From the NCBI GenBank assembly GCA_017624285.1, contig JAGANI010000059.1:1-44192 (forward strand): a DNA stretch of 44,192 nucleotides, given 5' to 3'. The translations under genes were made by a program, and so were the position numbers. Shown piece after piece: positions 25,746 to 35,773 of the stretch. Numbering within the stretch: the stretch's first letter is position 1; the number at the start of each line of letters is the position of its first letter. Under the pieces are notes generated by a model that had not been told where the DNA came from, did not search any database, and saw nothing but the letters and a program-made list of their open reading frames with translations. The DNA is from Clostridia bacterium (lineage in GTDB: Bacteria; Bacillota; Clostridia; Christensenellales; Borkfalkiaceae).

Positions 25746-27710
25746 TTAGTCTGTTAACGTTATTTTTTTAATAATTATAGTTCCTGGGTTTAAGGTTACT
25801 GGTAAAAAGGTAAACTCCGCATTAAATACGTTAATAAGTTCATCTTTGGTTAAAACTTTACTTCCGTTTGGCATGGCTGCAGGGGAGGTTAAATCAATAG
25901 TAAAGGTTTTAGTTTCACCCGATTTAATAAGAGTATCTTTTACGCTAAAATTATACTTAAAGTTAGCAGTTGTTTGTACTAAAAAGCCCTTAAAATCAAC
26001 GTCTTTATCGCTATAAACGGTTACGTTTAAGTATTTATAAGCGTGTAAGCCGTTATCTACGTAAGGGAGCGTTAAGTTTGGAGATACGCCCACGTAATAA
26101 AAGTTTTTAATGTCTGGGGTATATTTTACTTCAACGCCGTTGTCGGTTACTTTAACGTTAACGTTATCAAAGTAGCCGAATTTCGACGCCGTCCAAGTAT
26201 GTTCAAACATTGTATTGCCAAATAACGGCGATGCGTTTGAAATCCACGTGTTTTTACGGTTACATGTATAGACGGGGTTCGGTATTGCAAAATATTTAGC
26301 ATCTAAAACGTTAGTTAACTTGTCCGACCTAAACGGTTTTACAGGTAAGTTGCCACTAAATAAATTACACTCGTTATTATGTGTAAAAAAGGCGTAACAA
26401 ATTTTAGCAGGTTCTAAAACGGCAGGGGAATACACCTTTAACGTGTTTTCAGTTAAAATTTCAGCATTAGCAACGTAATACTTATTATCTTCACCTGCGA
26501 TGGTAAAGCCAAAAATGTCTTTGCCGTCTTTACTCTTTAACGGCTTATCTGCTTTTACAGTTACAATTAAGTAGTTATCTTGTTTATTAACGCGTTCAAT
26601 ATATGGAAATATTAAACTTTTATTGATAACAAATTTATTGTAAAATGCGTCGGCAGTTCTAATAGCGTTAAGTGTTTTAGACGTTGGGTGTATAGGGTGG
26701 TAATTACGTTTGCCGTCGTCTTGCTTCCATCTAGCAGGTAAATCGTAAACAGGGATAGAAAGTACGTTTTTATAGGTACGTTCAAGTTCTTCCATCTGTT
26801 CGTTTACGTAATTTACGCCAAACGGCGAGGTGGTAAACGGCGTGATATTTATAAGCGCTACGGGGATGTCGTAATTAAAGCGTTTTCTAAAAATATCGAT
26901 GACGTCCCCCGTCATTTTTGCATAATTAAGGCTATCGTAGTCACACCAACAGTTGCTTTCACCCAAATACCAAAGCATACCTTTAAAGTTAAAATCAAAT
27001 AAAGGTGCAACTAATTCGGTAAAAATAGAACCCACTCTTGATAGCCCGTCGATAATCTCCGCACGGCTGTTATATTCAGTTATAGTGCTGTTGTTTAACT
27101 GATGCTCACGCGGGTACCAGTTTTCAACTGAACTACCACCTATAGATGAATCCACTATACCGATAGGGCGTTTAGTTTTTTTAAAAGTTTCCCCACCAAA
27201 GATAAAACCAAAGCCCGTAGTATCTAAAAGACCTTGATAATCGTCCGAGACAACCCATTTAGCGGGTGCGGTGTAATCGTCAAACTCTGTTGGAGAGCCT
27301 ACTATGCCACGGTCGCTCCAAACCAAATGGACAAAAGGCACTCTTTGGATTCTTAAATATGGTGAAGAATACGCGTTAAATATTTTAACGTTATCTTCAA
27401 GATATTTTAGGTTATATTCCATATTAGATTGCCCTGTCGTAAAATAAACGTCGCCAAACAAAATATCTTTGGCGTTAAAAACGTCATCACCGGCAAAAAC
27501 GCTTAAGTCGTAAGATGAAAAACTTGCTTTCATTTTAGGAAAGTTTATCTTAAAATTGCCGTCGTTATCAGATACGGTGTAGGCGGAAACTTCTTCTTGT
27601 CCCTTAAAGGTAGCAGTAACGTTACTATTAGGCATAGTAACGCCCTTAATTATAAAAGGCTTATCGGCTTGTATTATTGCATTGTCGGTAAAATATCCGT
27701 GAAGCTTCAT
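25746..27710 (-). CDS. Sialate O-acetylesterase-like SGNH esterase
   Basis: A 654-residue protein without signal peptide. An N-terminal beta domain (about 1-85) precedes the SGNH hydrolase with S95 in TTGQSNME. The block GMLWYLGESN lies near residue 255, and NYHPIHPTSK probably carries the catalytic His. The remaining 300 residues resemble the C-terminal domains of carbohydrate esterases of the sialate O-acetylesterase group (SASA/CE6), which deacetylate sugars. The absence of a signal peptide suggests that it deacetylates imported oligosaccharides. Divergent from the isomerase genes, sharing a 200-base control region. Confidence 0.8.
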   Translation of the reverse strand: MKLHGYFTDNAIIQADKPFIIKGVTMPNSNVTATFKGQEEVSAYTVSDNDGNFKINFPKMKASFSSYDLSVFAGDDVFNAKDILFGDVYFTTGQSNMEYNLKYLEDNVKIFNAYSSPYLRIQRVPFVHLVWSDRGIVGSPTEFDDYTAPAKWVVSDDYQGLLDTTGFGFIFGGETFKKTKRPIGIVDSSIGGSSVENWYPREHQLNNSTITEYNSRAEIIDGLSRVGSIFTELVAPLFDFNFKGMLWYLGESNCWCDYDSLNYAKMTGDVIDIFRKRFNYDIPVALINITPFTTSPFGVNYVNEQMEELERTYKNVLSIPVYDLPARWKQDDGKRNYHPIHPTSKTLNAIRTADAFYNKFVINKSLIFPYIERVNKQDNYLIVTVKADKPLKSKDGKDIFGFTIAGEDNKYYVANAEILTENTLKVYSPAVLEPAKICYAFFTHNNECNLFSGNLPVKPFRSDKLTNVLDAKYFAIPNPVYTCNRKNTWISNASPLFGNTMFEHTWTASKFGYFDNVNVKVTDNGVEVKYTPDIKNFYYVGVSPNLTLPYVDNGLHAYKYLNVTVYSDKDVDFKGFLVQTTANFKYNFSVKDTLIKSGETKTFTIDLTSPAAMPNGSKVLTKDELINVFNAEFTFLPVTLNPGTIIIKKITLTD

Positions 27711-27784
27711 CGTTACTCCTAGGTTTTTTTGTTTATTTTATCATAATAAATTGACAAAAGCAATGTTTATTTTAACAAAACCAC

Positions 27785-27813
27785 TTGAAAAATCACTTTT
27801 ACTTATTTATAAT
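27785..27813 (+). promoter_or_regulatory. Isomerase operon promoter
   Basis: TTGAAA (27785-27790), 17-base spacer, TATAAT (27808-27813), giving a leader of about 90 bases before 27911. The esterase has a weaker promoter on the other strand nearby (TTGCTT, 17 bases, TAAAAT). Confidence 0.65.
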
Positions 27814-27910
27814 ATAAATAAACAAAGTTTTTGACGCTTTTATTAAATATTAAAAATTACGTCGTAAAATTGTGGTTATCATTTAAAGTAAAATAAAAAG
27901 GAAATGTTTT

Positions 27911-28855
27911 ATGGATATTGCAATAAATACTGGTGCTACTTTATTTGAGCAAAATTTTTCAGATTTTGTTATAGCGGTAAAAAATGCTGGGTTTGATTCA
28001 TTAATGCTTAATATCGATAGTGGGTCAGGCGGGTTAGATTGGGATAGTTTATCAAAAGGTATTATCCCAAAAGATAATTACTTATATAACCAACCGTCGG
28101 CAATTTATAACAAGTTAAAACCACAACTTGATATAATTTATAAAAACGGTCTTAAAATTTCACAAGCGCATGCGCCTTGCTCGGCAAAATTAATAACTTC
28201 TGACGAGCTTATTTTATTTATAACCGAGGTTTATAAAAACTGCATAGGTTTTTGTCAGTTAGCAGGTATAAAACACTTAATTATACACGGTTTTTGTAAG
28301 GAAAATTTTGATAGCACCCACACGTATGAGGATATCAAAAATATAAATATGCAAATGTTTACTTCGCTTATACCGTATTTAGAAAACACCGACGTAACCG
28401 TTTGTTTGGAAAATATTTTTTACGTTAAGGGTAAGGTGGCTTTTAACGGTATTTGTGCCGACCCTTACGAAGCTAACGAGTATATTGATACGCTTAACTC
28501 CCTTTGTAAAGATAAAAAGCATTTTGGCTTATGTTTAGATATCGGGCATATTTTAGTTACCCGTACGGAAATCAATCATTATTTAAGCATCGTGGGGGAT
28601 AGGGTTGTTAATACGCATATCCACGATAACGATGGGGTTTCAGATTTACACGCTACGCCTTTTGCTGGGTATATGAATTGGGATTTTATCTTAAAAGCAT
28701 TAATAAAACACGGCTATAAAGGGGATTTGTGTTTAGAAACTTACTCTTATATCGAAAAATTACCCAAACCTTTACAAGTTCCTTTTATAACGTTTAGCGC
28801 AAAAACGGCAAACTATTTTAGGGACGTGTTAAACGGTAAAATTACTTTAAAATAA
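27911..28855 (+). CDS. Sugar-phosphate isomerase/epimerase (xylose-isomerase-like TIM barrel), copy 1
   Basis: A 314-residue protein of the AP-endonuclease-2/xylose isomerase-like superfamily. Metal-site blocks are CLENIF (Glu), LCLDIGH (Asp, His), HIHDND (His, Asp) and CLETYS (Glu). Members isomerise or epimerise sugars or sugar acids. The substrate is unknown. The next gene is a paralog 20 bases downstream, and the pair faces an SGNH esterase gene, so they may handle a deacetylated sugar. AAGG precedes the start. Confidence 0.88.
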   Translation: MDIAINTGATLFEQNFSDFVIAVKNAGFDSLMLNIDSGSGGLDWDSLSKGIIPKDNYLYNQPSAIYNKLKPQLDIIYKNGLKISQAHAPCSAKLITSDELILFITEVYKNCIGFCQLAGIKHLIIHGFCKENFDSTHTYEDIKNINMQMFTSLIPYLENTDVTVCLENIFYVKGKVAFNGICADPYEANEYIDTLNSLCKDKKHFGLCLDIGHILVTRTEINHYLSIVGDRVVNTHIHDNDGVSDLHATPFAGYMNWDFILKALIKHGYKGDLCLETYSYIEKLPKPLQVPFITFSAKTANYFRDVLNGKITLK

Positions 28856-28875
28856 TAAACATTTTTGGTGGTTAA

Positions 28876-29805
28876 ATGAAAATTTCTTTATATAATAGTT
28901 CAAAAATGCAATTAGAGGCTGATTATTACGTAAAAATGTTGAAGGAAGCAGGTTTTAACGCCGTTGACTTTAGCCTTGAAGACGCTTGGTCAAGACCTAA
29001 ATTTTGGCAGGGGATTATTCCTGAAGACACTTTGTTTTTACACTCTGATGAAGAGGTAATGGCTTACTATAAACCTATTATCGATAAATATAAAAGTTAC
29101 GGTATGGAGCTTTATCAAGGTCATGCGCCGTTTCCGTCGGGTATCCCTGATAGACCAAATACTATCGAGTACGCCATTAAAGTTATAAAACGCACGGTAC
29201 GTATAGCGTCGTTATTAGGTGTAAAGCATTTGGTAGTACATGGGGATTCACTTTACGGATGGGATAAAGTCAATACATTAGAAGACATAAATAGATTAAA
29301 TTGGGAGTTGTATTCATCATTAGTGCCTGAATTAATGGGTACAAACGTAACCATTTGTTTAGAAAACATGTTTGGCGATATCGACGGTATCCCAGTAAAA
29401 GGGCACGTTACCAATGCTAAAGACACGTGCGACTTTATCGATGCGTTAAACGCCCTTTGTATGGGCGAAACACATTTTGGTTTTTGCTTAGATAACGGCC
29501 ATTTAGATCTTGCTGGCGTAGACGTTTACCCGTTTATAAAAAAACTTGGTAAACGCATCAAATGCTTACATTTGCAAGATAATTTTGGTGTGTATAAAGA
29601 TACCCACTATTTGCCGTATTTTGGCACTATGGACCATAAAGATTTACTTAGAGGGCTTCGCGATATCGGTTACGACGGTTCTATTAATTTTGAAGTTAGT
29701 GCTTTTGACCAGTTCCCAAAAGAACTCCATGCGGATATGCTTAACTTACTTTATAAAGTAGGTGAGTATTTTTATAAAGCCATTAAAGGTTTAGAAGAAA
29801 TTTAA
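28876..29805 (+). CDS. Sugar-phosphate isomerase/epimerase, copy 2
   Basis: A 309-residue paralog of the preceding gene. Matching metal-site blocks are CLENMF, FCLDNGH, HLQDN and INFEVS. The two differ widely in sequence but share spacing, for example KHLIIHGF versus KHLVVHGD, so the duplication is old. They might form a heteromer or work on consecutive steps. The second ends at a clear terminator. Confidence 0.88.
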   Translation: MKISLYNSSKMQLEADYYVKMLKEAGFNAVDFSLEDAWSRPKFWQGIIPEDTLFLHSDEEVMAYYKPIIDKYKSYGMELYQGHAPFPSGIPDRPNTIEYAIKVIKRTVRIASLLGVKHLVVHGDSLYGWDKVNTLEDINRLNWELYSSLVPELMGTNVTICLENMFGDIDGIPVKGHVTNAKDTCDFIDALNALCMGETHFGFCLDNGHLDLAGVDVYPFIKKLGKRIKCLHLQDNFGVYKDTHYLPYFGTMDHKDLLRGLRDIGYDGSINFEVSAFDQFPKELHADMLNLLYKVGEYFYKAIKGLEEI

Positions 29806-29813
29806 ACTTATAA

Positions 29814-29841
29814 AGAAGCACCTTTTGGTGCTTTTTTGTTT
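29814..29841 (+). terminator. Terminator after isomerase pair
   Basis: AAGCACC/GGTGCTT stem, TTTT loop, T6 tail. Confidence 0.85.
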
Positions 29842-29895
29842 TTAATAATTAGATAATTAAATAAGGCGAAAATTAAAAAAACAACCTTTTTACTC

Positions 29896-29925
29896 TTGAC
29901 GATTTTTTTCGGGGGGGGGTATAAT
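29896..29925 (+). promoter_or_regulatory. Promoter with nine-G spacer tract
   Basis: TTGACG (29896-29901) and a consensus TATAAT (29920-29925) are separated by 18 bases, the last nine of which are G (29911-29919). Gain or loss of one G would change the spacing between 17 and 19. A G9 run is rare in such A+T-rich DNA and is the type that slips during replication. It reads toward the large lipoprotein gene about 170 bases downstream. Confidence 0.75.
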
Positions 29926-30005
29926 AGTAAAAGAGTATTATTTGCGTAAAACCAGTTGTTTTTGCGTTTTTGTCGTAATTTATATTTTTTTTGTAATATT
30001 CTATA

Positions 30006-30034
30006 TTTACAAACTTAAAATTATAGTTTATAAT
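30006..30034 (+). promoter_or_regulatory. Second lipoprotein-gene promoter
   Basis: TTTACA (30006-30011), 17-base spacer, TATAAT (30029-30034), 63 bases before the start codon. It would give basal expression independent of the G-tract promoter. Confidence 0.65.
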
Positions 30035-30097
30035 TTAATCAAACAAACGTTATTTAGCATAGATATTGCGTTTTTTTAATATTTTAAGGAGAAATTT

Positions 30098-33000
30098 ATG
30101 AGGAAATTTATTCTTGCATTTTTATCGATTTTGATGGCGTTATCCACGTTAGCAGTTGGTTGTAAACCGTCAAATAACGGTGGGGGTGGTGGTAACAATC
30201 CGCCACAAAAACCAGTTATAACGATGCAAAAAGGGGTGCATTATTCCGACCAAATCGGCGTTATTGACGAAAATACCGGGTTAGAAAAATTTACGTCTTA
30301 CGATAAGGACGTTTTTTACCGTAACGACGCGCCGGAATTTGTGTGCGCTGATACCTTCGTGTACTACTGTAACGATACTAGCGATACCGAAAACTACGGT
30401 AAGTACTTTTTATATGGTACTACGATAGTAGGTATATTTAACTGCTGGGTAAGTGACGATTTGGTTTCTTGGGAGCCTAAAGCCCCTGCTTATACTTGGC
30501 CTAGCGACGGTTGGGAACACGCCGACTGTTGGGCGCCTGAAATCGTTTGGGATAAGGACGCCGACCCTGCTGATTATAATTTAGTTGACGACGGTATCGG
30601 TCAAGGCGTTTATTACTTTTTCTATTCAGCATCGTCGTCTATGCAGTATATCGATGGTAGAACTTTCCAATTAGGTTTAGCAGTAGGCACATCGCCTTAC
30701 GGTCCGTTTACTATGTACAACGGTAAAGAAACGGGCGCAGTTATCAACGGCAAAGACTATTCTACTGAAGAACACTATGGTTCTTTACAAGATTATACTA
30801 ATTCAACCGATGGTTTTGTTGGCCGTAAAGGTGATACTATCACTAACGACGATCCGTGGTGGAACGACTCTGCTTTTAGGGCGTCGCTTACATTTCAGTA
30901 TCAAAACAGGGACAAGGCTGGTACGGTAGTAAACGGCACGTATATTAATGAAGAAGCCAAGTATATGGTTATCGACGAGGGTTATGGTCAACGTCCGCTT
31001 ATCGATCCCAGCCCGTTTATCGACCCCGTTACTGGGGATAGATACCTTTACGTAAGCGTTATGGACGGTATGCTTGGTGGCTCGTACGATGATAACGGTT
31101 TACCTATCTATAAGGCGCAAAGTATTTACGTCCTTAAAATGAAAGATAACGACTGGGCGCAGATAGATTATTCTTCCGCAATAAGATGTAGCCGTAGCGA
31201 CGTAAATATGATTTCAGAACAGGCGGTTGAAGCGTATAAAAAACAAGCAAACGCTTTTGACCCAACCAAGTATGTTTCCGGTGTTAAAGAGGACGTAACC
31301 GATTTAGATTTACACTTTGCCGATGCCGAACTTTTAGTTTCAAGCAACGGTTGTAACGAAGGTCCTTTCGTATACTATAACCCGGATACTGGCTTATATT
31401 ATATGGCAATTTCAGTTTCAACGTACACGTCGGCGTCGTATTCTTTAATAGAATTAGTTGCCTATAAACCTACCGGACCATGGCGTAAGTTAGATTTAGA
31501 CGAAGGCGGTTTAATGCTTGCCACTTATAACGGTATATCGGTGGATAACGTTACCGGTCCTGGGCATCACTCCTTTATTAAGACGGAATCCGATTTATTA
31601 AACGTTTATCACAAGCATTTAGATATTGCCCAAAATCAATATAACCGTGGCCCTGCAGTTGATAGGGTCGTTTGGGTTAAAAACAGCAAGGGTATGACCA
31701 TAATGCATACCAACGGTCCTACCACGGCGCTTCAACCTAAATTTTACGGCGTAAACGGACACCCGTACGATATTATTAGCGATAGCGCTATAATTACAAC
31801 AAACGTTTCAAGCGATAAGTATAATAGTTTATCATACTTAAACGATAACGTTATTTCGATACACAATAACGAAATTCATCCTCATATTAACGATTTTAAG
31901 TTTACTTCAAGTTCAACAACTATCAATTTAAAATTTGATGCGTATCGCCAAATCAACTCAGTAATGGTTTATAACGCAACCGTTTATGAAGAAACCTTTT
32001 TAAACATCAAGAAGATTGAAATGGACTTCAAAAAAGACGGTGTAGAGGGTACTGCTGTTATAAATGACCTTGGATTTTATTGGGAACGTTATTCACAACA
32101 ACAAGGTGGTAACTTAAACCCGGGTGGCGCAGCGATAGCGGCGTTTAGCGAACTTGCCGTTAAAGAAATCCGTATCACGATAGATAACCCTGGTGGGGAA
32201 GGTAGCGTTTGCGCTATACCTGAAATTTGTGTTACCGGTAGACCTGAAGTCAACGCCAACGCCGGCGCAGGCAACGCCACGGCAGATACGGTAAAATTAG
32301 ATAACTACACTTTTAGCGACGTTAAACCTTTAGAAACCTTTGAAGGCGTAACACTTGACGGTATCATTACTGAAGAAGAGTGGGGTAGTCAAAACGTACT
32401 TAAACTTTCAGCAAGCGTAGGTGGTGTACAACACGACGTCGAAGCCTCCGTTAAAATTGGCGAAAACGGCTTATTAACTTATTGGAAGGTCTTCGGTGCG
32501 CCGGTATACTTTAACCCGTCAAGAAATATCACTTCTAACAGTGGTATCGAGCTGTTTATAGCAGACGGCAAAGCAACTAGTACGTTAAATAACGCTTGGC
32601 AGATAGAACTTTACCCCAACGGTAAATACGGCACGCACCTTTATATTAAACCGGGTAGCGCGTCGGCTGGGTATAAACAAGCAAATAAAAAGATTTACGT
32701 TAACGGTATGGTTGACGGCGCTATCAATACCCCCAACAGTAACGGTTATATCGTAGAAGCGTATATGCCTTGGTCGGCATTAGGCATTGACGAAGCGCCT
32801 GAGTCTATCCGTATGGACGGCGCAATAATGTATTGCACAACTTATAATGGCGAACGTCAGTCGTGGTATTCACTCTCGCAAAACTTAAGGGAGAGTTACG
32901 GTTGGACAAGCCCACAAACTTGGTATTTATTCGATAAAGACGGTTGGTACGACGACGTTAATTTTGAAGGTCAAGATTGGCGCGTTACTAAATACGACTC

Positions 33001-35671
33001 TAACGTTACAGTTGACGATGACGGTAAGGTTACTATCGTAGATGAAGATCAACCTTGGAATATCCCCGGTACAGTAAAGGTTTACCGTGTGGAAAAATTC
33101 GTAGGGGAAGTTTACCAACAAGTTAAAGTTTATAGCCCCGGTTTACAAAATAATAATTTAAACGATAAGTTAAGCGATCCCGAGCAGGAATCCTCTTTAA
33201 CGGGGTTATTTTTACAAAGCGATAATAATAAGGTAGAGTTTGAAGTTTTATACGATTACGGCGTGTTAAAAGTAAGATTTGCAGGTCCGTATTGGAATAA
33301 ATTTACCCTTAACCAAAAGCAAATCGATTTATATAAAACCGTTGGTTTAGACTTAGGTTTATATTTTGACGGCGAGCTTTTCATCGGTTATATTGACGAC
33401 GGCGACGGCAATATGGTTAGCGTATTACAGGCAGACGCTTCGTTAAAATCGTTTACTAAAAATTCTATCATATCTTTAGGTATTACGGCAAAATGTGATA
33501 GTTACTATACCGATTACGTTTGCTATGGCGATGACGATATTAAAGTTATCCCGCACGTTATTAATAACGGTGAAGCGTTAACTAACGGTAAAGTAACCGT
33601 TAGTGGTGGCATAAAAGACGGCGCTACCGTATTAGTTACGCCAGACGACGGCTACGCTTTAGAAAGCCTTACCGTAAACGGCGTGCAAGTAAACGCACTT
33701 AAATACACTATCGCTCCTTATTACGCACCTACGTTAGATATTCAAGTAACGTTCAAAAAGGTTGACGGTTTAACTGCTACCTTTACGGTAGATTACGGTT
33801 TTGCGTATACGGATAAAACGGCTTATAAAAACTTATCAATTTCGCTTTCCGACGGCGTTAACATTTATTACGGTTTAACTAATACCGAAGGGGTAGCGTC
33901 TTTTGCAGTTCCTAACGGCAGTTATACCGTTTTAGCAGACGGTTGCTTACCTCAAACGTTAGTTATAAATAACGTCGCTGGCGAAGACAACGCTTATAAT
34001 ATTACGCTTATTAGGGAAGTTATAACTTCTTTAGTAGACGGCGTAGTCGTTACCGATAAAGGCGTTAACGGTGCAGATTTAGTTTACGATAAGACGGTAG
34101 ATATTCCTTTTGATCTTGATTACGCTAACGAGCCTAGGTATCATTACGGCGCTACTTTAGATTTTGACGGGTTAGTTTATACTTCGTTTAATTTAAAAAT
34201 TCAAACAAACGTAAAGTGTTGCGTGTCAATACAGTTTACTGGAAACGGCAATAGCGAAGAGAATTATTACTGTAACTTCGTCGTATGGGACAATGCAAAA
34301 ATAGTTGCTAAGCCTTTTAATAGCTCTACTTACCAAAAATCTTTAACCCCGACTATCGAAGTAGAAGACGGCGTTCAATACGCATCCATTGACGTTACCG
34401 TTTTAGTAGACGGCTCTAGCGCAACGATATATTATAAGCAAAACGACGGCGTATTTAGCTATTTATATACTATGGATAGCGGTAAAGATATTACTGGTAT
34501 TAATTTACGTTCTTCACGTCATCAAGGTAAGTTTAAAGCCACTAATATTTTGGTTTACGACGGTGTTGAAGCTATAAATTTAGCTAACGATTTAAGCGCA
34601 AATTTATCAGTAGCTAATGCGGGTAATTCTACCGTAACGATAGGTCAAAGTAAAATTTTGTTTGGCAAACAAACGGATATTATCGTTACCCCTAATGGTG
34701 ATTACGCTATTTCTTCAATTAAAATTAACGGTAAAGATTACGATTTTACTACCAATGCAGACGGCTCTAAAAAAGTTACCTTTACTCATAATAATTTATC
34801 CGTTAAAGATTACGAAATTACCATTACTACCGTATCTGCAACGACAGTAAGCGCTAATATTACCCTTAAAACCAAAAAGGTTTATACCGACCCCGTCCAA
34901 ATAGCAGACGGTATTACGGTAACGGTTACCGGTACTATGGGTACGTATACAGCTGTTACTGCTAACGGTAAAATTAACATACCCCAAATTTTATCCGGGG
35001 ATTATAAAATTAGTGTCCCGGATTACTCTTCATTACTATTTAGCGTTGGTAGCAACGGTTTTGATGGAGAAGTGGTTTTAGGCTATATTGCACTTACAAG
35101 TGCTGATAACGTTGACGTATCAGGCTCAGGCTTAGGTAGGATACAATATCTAAAAGGCTCTACTAACAAATTAACTTTTAAAGAATCTAATATTTATTAC
35201 GTAGAAGCGCGTATCGTAGACGTTTTAGATACTTCTTACAAAGCTAAAAACGACGACTTAGATATAGGTGGTGTAATATTTAGATTTGGTACTCCGGGTG
35301 AAAGTGGTAAATTTTCTTCTTGGGGTACGCAACTTTTAGGTCCTAACGCTAAACACGGTGGCAACGGCTCAAGTTTTTATAATAGACTGCGTTGGACGGA
35401 TGCAGACTGGGGTGCGTTTAATTTAACTAGCGACCAGCAAACGGCGTTAACAACCCCGGGTCAAGGTTTAAAAATTGCCCTTGCAATCGTTGGCGATAAG
35501 GCCTATGGTTTTGTTGAAAACGGCGCTAGTTTTAAGTTGGTTGCTACTTTAACTTCTACTTCAGGCAACTGGGGTCCGATATTTGGCACAATGTGTGAAC
35601 AAGGCTTATCTACTATAACGGAGTTTTATTACTCGCCAACCGTTCCACAAAATATTTTAAGCCTTATCTAA
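30098..35671 (+). CDS. Large GH43-like multidomain lipoprotein
   Basis: A 1857-residue exported protein. The signal peptide ends in a lipobox at C22 (AVGC), so it is anchored to the outside of the membrane; a Gly-rich linker follows. The GH43-type five-bladed propeller covers about residues 75-490. The three acidic catalytic positions are likely D85 (ADTF), D303 (IDPSPF) and E421 (NEGPF). A CBM9-like/DOMON-type domain lies at about 748-945 (LDGIITEEEW, VEAYMPWSALG). Bacterial-repeat (InlB B-repeat-like) segments start near 1164 and 1512 (TPDDGYALESLTVNG and TPNGDYAISSIKING). It probably cuts arabinose- or xylose-containing plant polysaccharide at the surface. The substrate is not certain. No intracellular partner for that product is next to it. 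GGAG precedes the start. Confidence 0.85.
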   Translation: MRKFILAFLSILMALSTLAVGCKPSNNGGGGGNNPPQKPVITMQKGVHYSDQIGVIDENTGLEKFTSYDKDVFYRNDAPEFVCADTFVYYCNDTSDTENYGKYFLYGTTIVGIFNCWVSDDLVSWEPKAPAYTWPSDGWEHADCWAPEIVWDKDADPADYNLVDDGIGQGVYYFFYSASSSMQYIDGRTFQLGLAVGTSPYGPFTMYNGKETGAVINGKDYSTEEHYGSLQDYTNSTDGFVGRKGDTITNDDPWWNDSAFRASLTFQYQNRDKAGTVVNGTYINEEAKYMVIDEGYGQRPLIDPSPFIDPVTGDRYLYVSVMDGMLGGSYDDNGLPIYKAQSIYVLKMKDNDWAQIDYSSAIRCSRSDVNMISEQAVEAYKKQANAFDPTKYVSGVKEDVTDLDLHFADAELLVSSNGCNEGPFVYYNPDTGLYYMAISVSTYTSASYSLIELVAYKPTGPWRKLDLDEGGLMLATYNGISVDNVTGPGHHSFIKTESDLLNVYHKHLDIAQNQYNRGPAVDRVVWVKNSKGMTIMHTNGPTTALQPKFYGVNGHPYDIISDSAIITTNVSSDKYNSLSYLNDNVISIHNNEIHPHINDFKFTSSSTTINLKFDAYRQINSVMVYNATVYEETFLNIKKIEMDFKKDGVEGTAVINDLGFYWERYSQQQGGNLNPGGAAIAAFSELAVKEIRITIDNPGGEGSVCAIPEICVTGRPEVNANAGAGNATADTVKLDNYTFSDVKPLETFEGVTLDGIITEEEWGSQNVLKLSASVGGVQHDVEASVKIGENGLLTYWKVFGAPVYFNPSRNITSNSGIELFIADGKATSTLNNAWQIELYPNGKYGTHLYIKPGSASAGYKQANKKIYVNGMVDGAINTPNSNGYIVEAYMPWSALGIDEAPESIRMDGAIMYCTTYNGERQSWYSLSQNLRESYGWTSPQTWYLFDKDGWYDDVNFEGQDWRVTKYDSNVTVDDDGKVTIVDEDQPWNIPGTVKVYRVEKFVGEVYQQVKVYSPGLQNNNLNDKLSDPEQESSLTGLFLQSDNNKVEFEVLYDYGVLKVRFAGPYWNKFTLNQKQIDLYKTVGLDLGLYFDGELFIGYIDDGDGNMVSVLQADASLKSFTKNSIISLGITAKCDSYYTDYVCYGDDDIKVIPHVINNGEALTNGKVTVSGGIKDGATVLVTPDDGYALESLTVNGVQVNALKYTIAPYYAPTLDIQVTFKKVDGLTATFTVDYGFAYTDKTAYKNLSISLSDGVNIYYGLTNTEGVASFAVPNGSYTVLADGCLPQTLVINNVAGEDNAYNITLIREVITSLVDGVVVTDKGVNGADLVYDKTVDIPFDLDYANEPRYHYGATLDFDGLVYTSFNLKIQTNVKCCVSIQFTGNGNSEENYYCNFVVWDNAKIVAKPFNSSTYQKSLTPTIEVEDGVQYASIDVTVLVDGSSATIYYKQNDGVFSYLYTMDSGKDITGINLRSSRHQGKFKATNILVYDGVEAINLANDLSANLSVANAGNSTVTIGQSKILFGKQTDIIVTPNGDYAISSIKINGKDYDFTTNADGSKKVTFTHNNLSVKDYEITITTVSATTVSANITLKTKKVYTDPVQIADGITVTVTGTMGTYTAVTANGKINIPQILSGDYKISVPDYSSLLFSVGSNGFDGEVVLGYIALTSADNVDVSGSGLGRIQYLKGSTNKLTFKESNIYYVEARIVDVLDTSYKAKNDDLDIGGVIFRFGTPGESGKFSSWGTQLLGPNAKHGGNGSSFYNRLRWTDADWGAFNLTSDQQTALTTPGQGLKIALAIVGDKAYGFVENGASFKLVATLTSTSGNWGPIFGTMCEQGLSTITEFYYSPTVPQNILSLI

Positions 35672-35690
35672 AGGTAAATAATCAGTAATA

Positions 35691-35722
35691 AAAAAGGTTT
35701 CCAAAACGGAAACCTTTTTTGT
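35691..35722. terminator. Terminator after GH43-like lipoprotein gene
   Basis: A 12-base stem (AAAAAGGTTTCC/GGAAACCTTTTT), loop AAAAC, T6 tail. It can also serve the minus-strand gene ending at 35774. Confidence 0.9.
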
Positions 35723-35773
35723 GTTAAAATTTAAAACAAAACCATACGTATAGCGTTGTTTTTGCTATTTAAC

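Noticed and set aside
32089..32280. Short minus-strand open frames within the GH43-like gene
   Set aside because: They lie opposite conserved domains and show no start signals.
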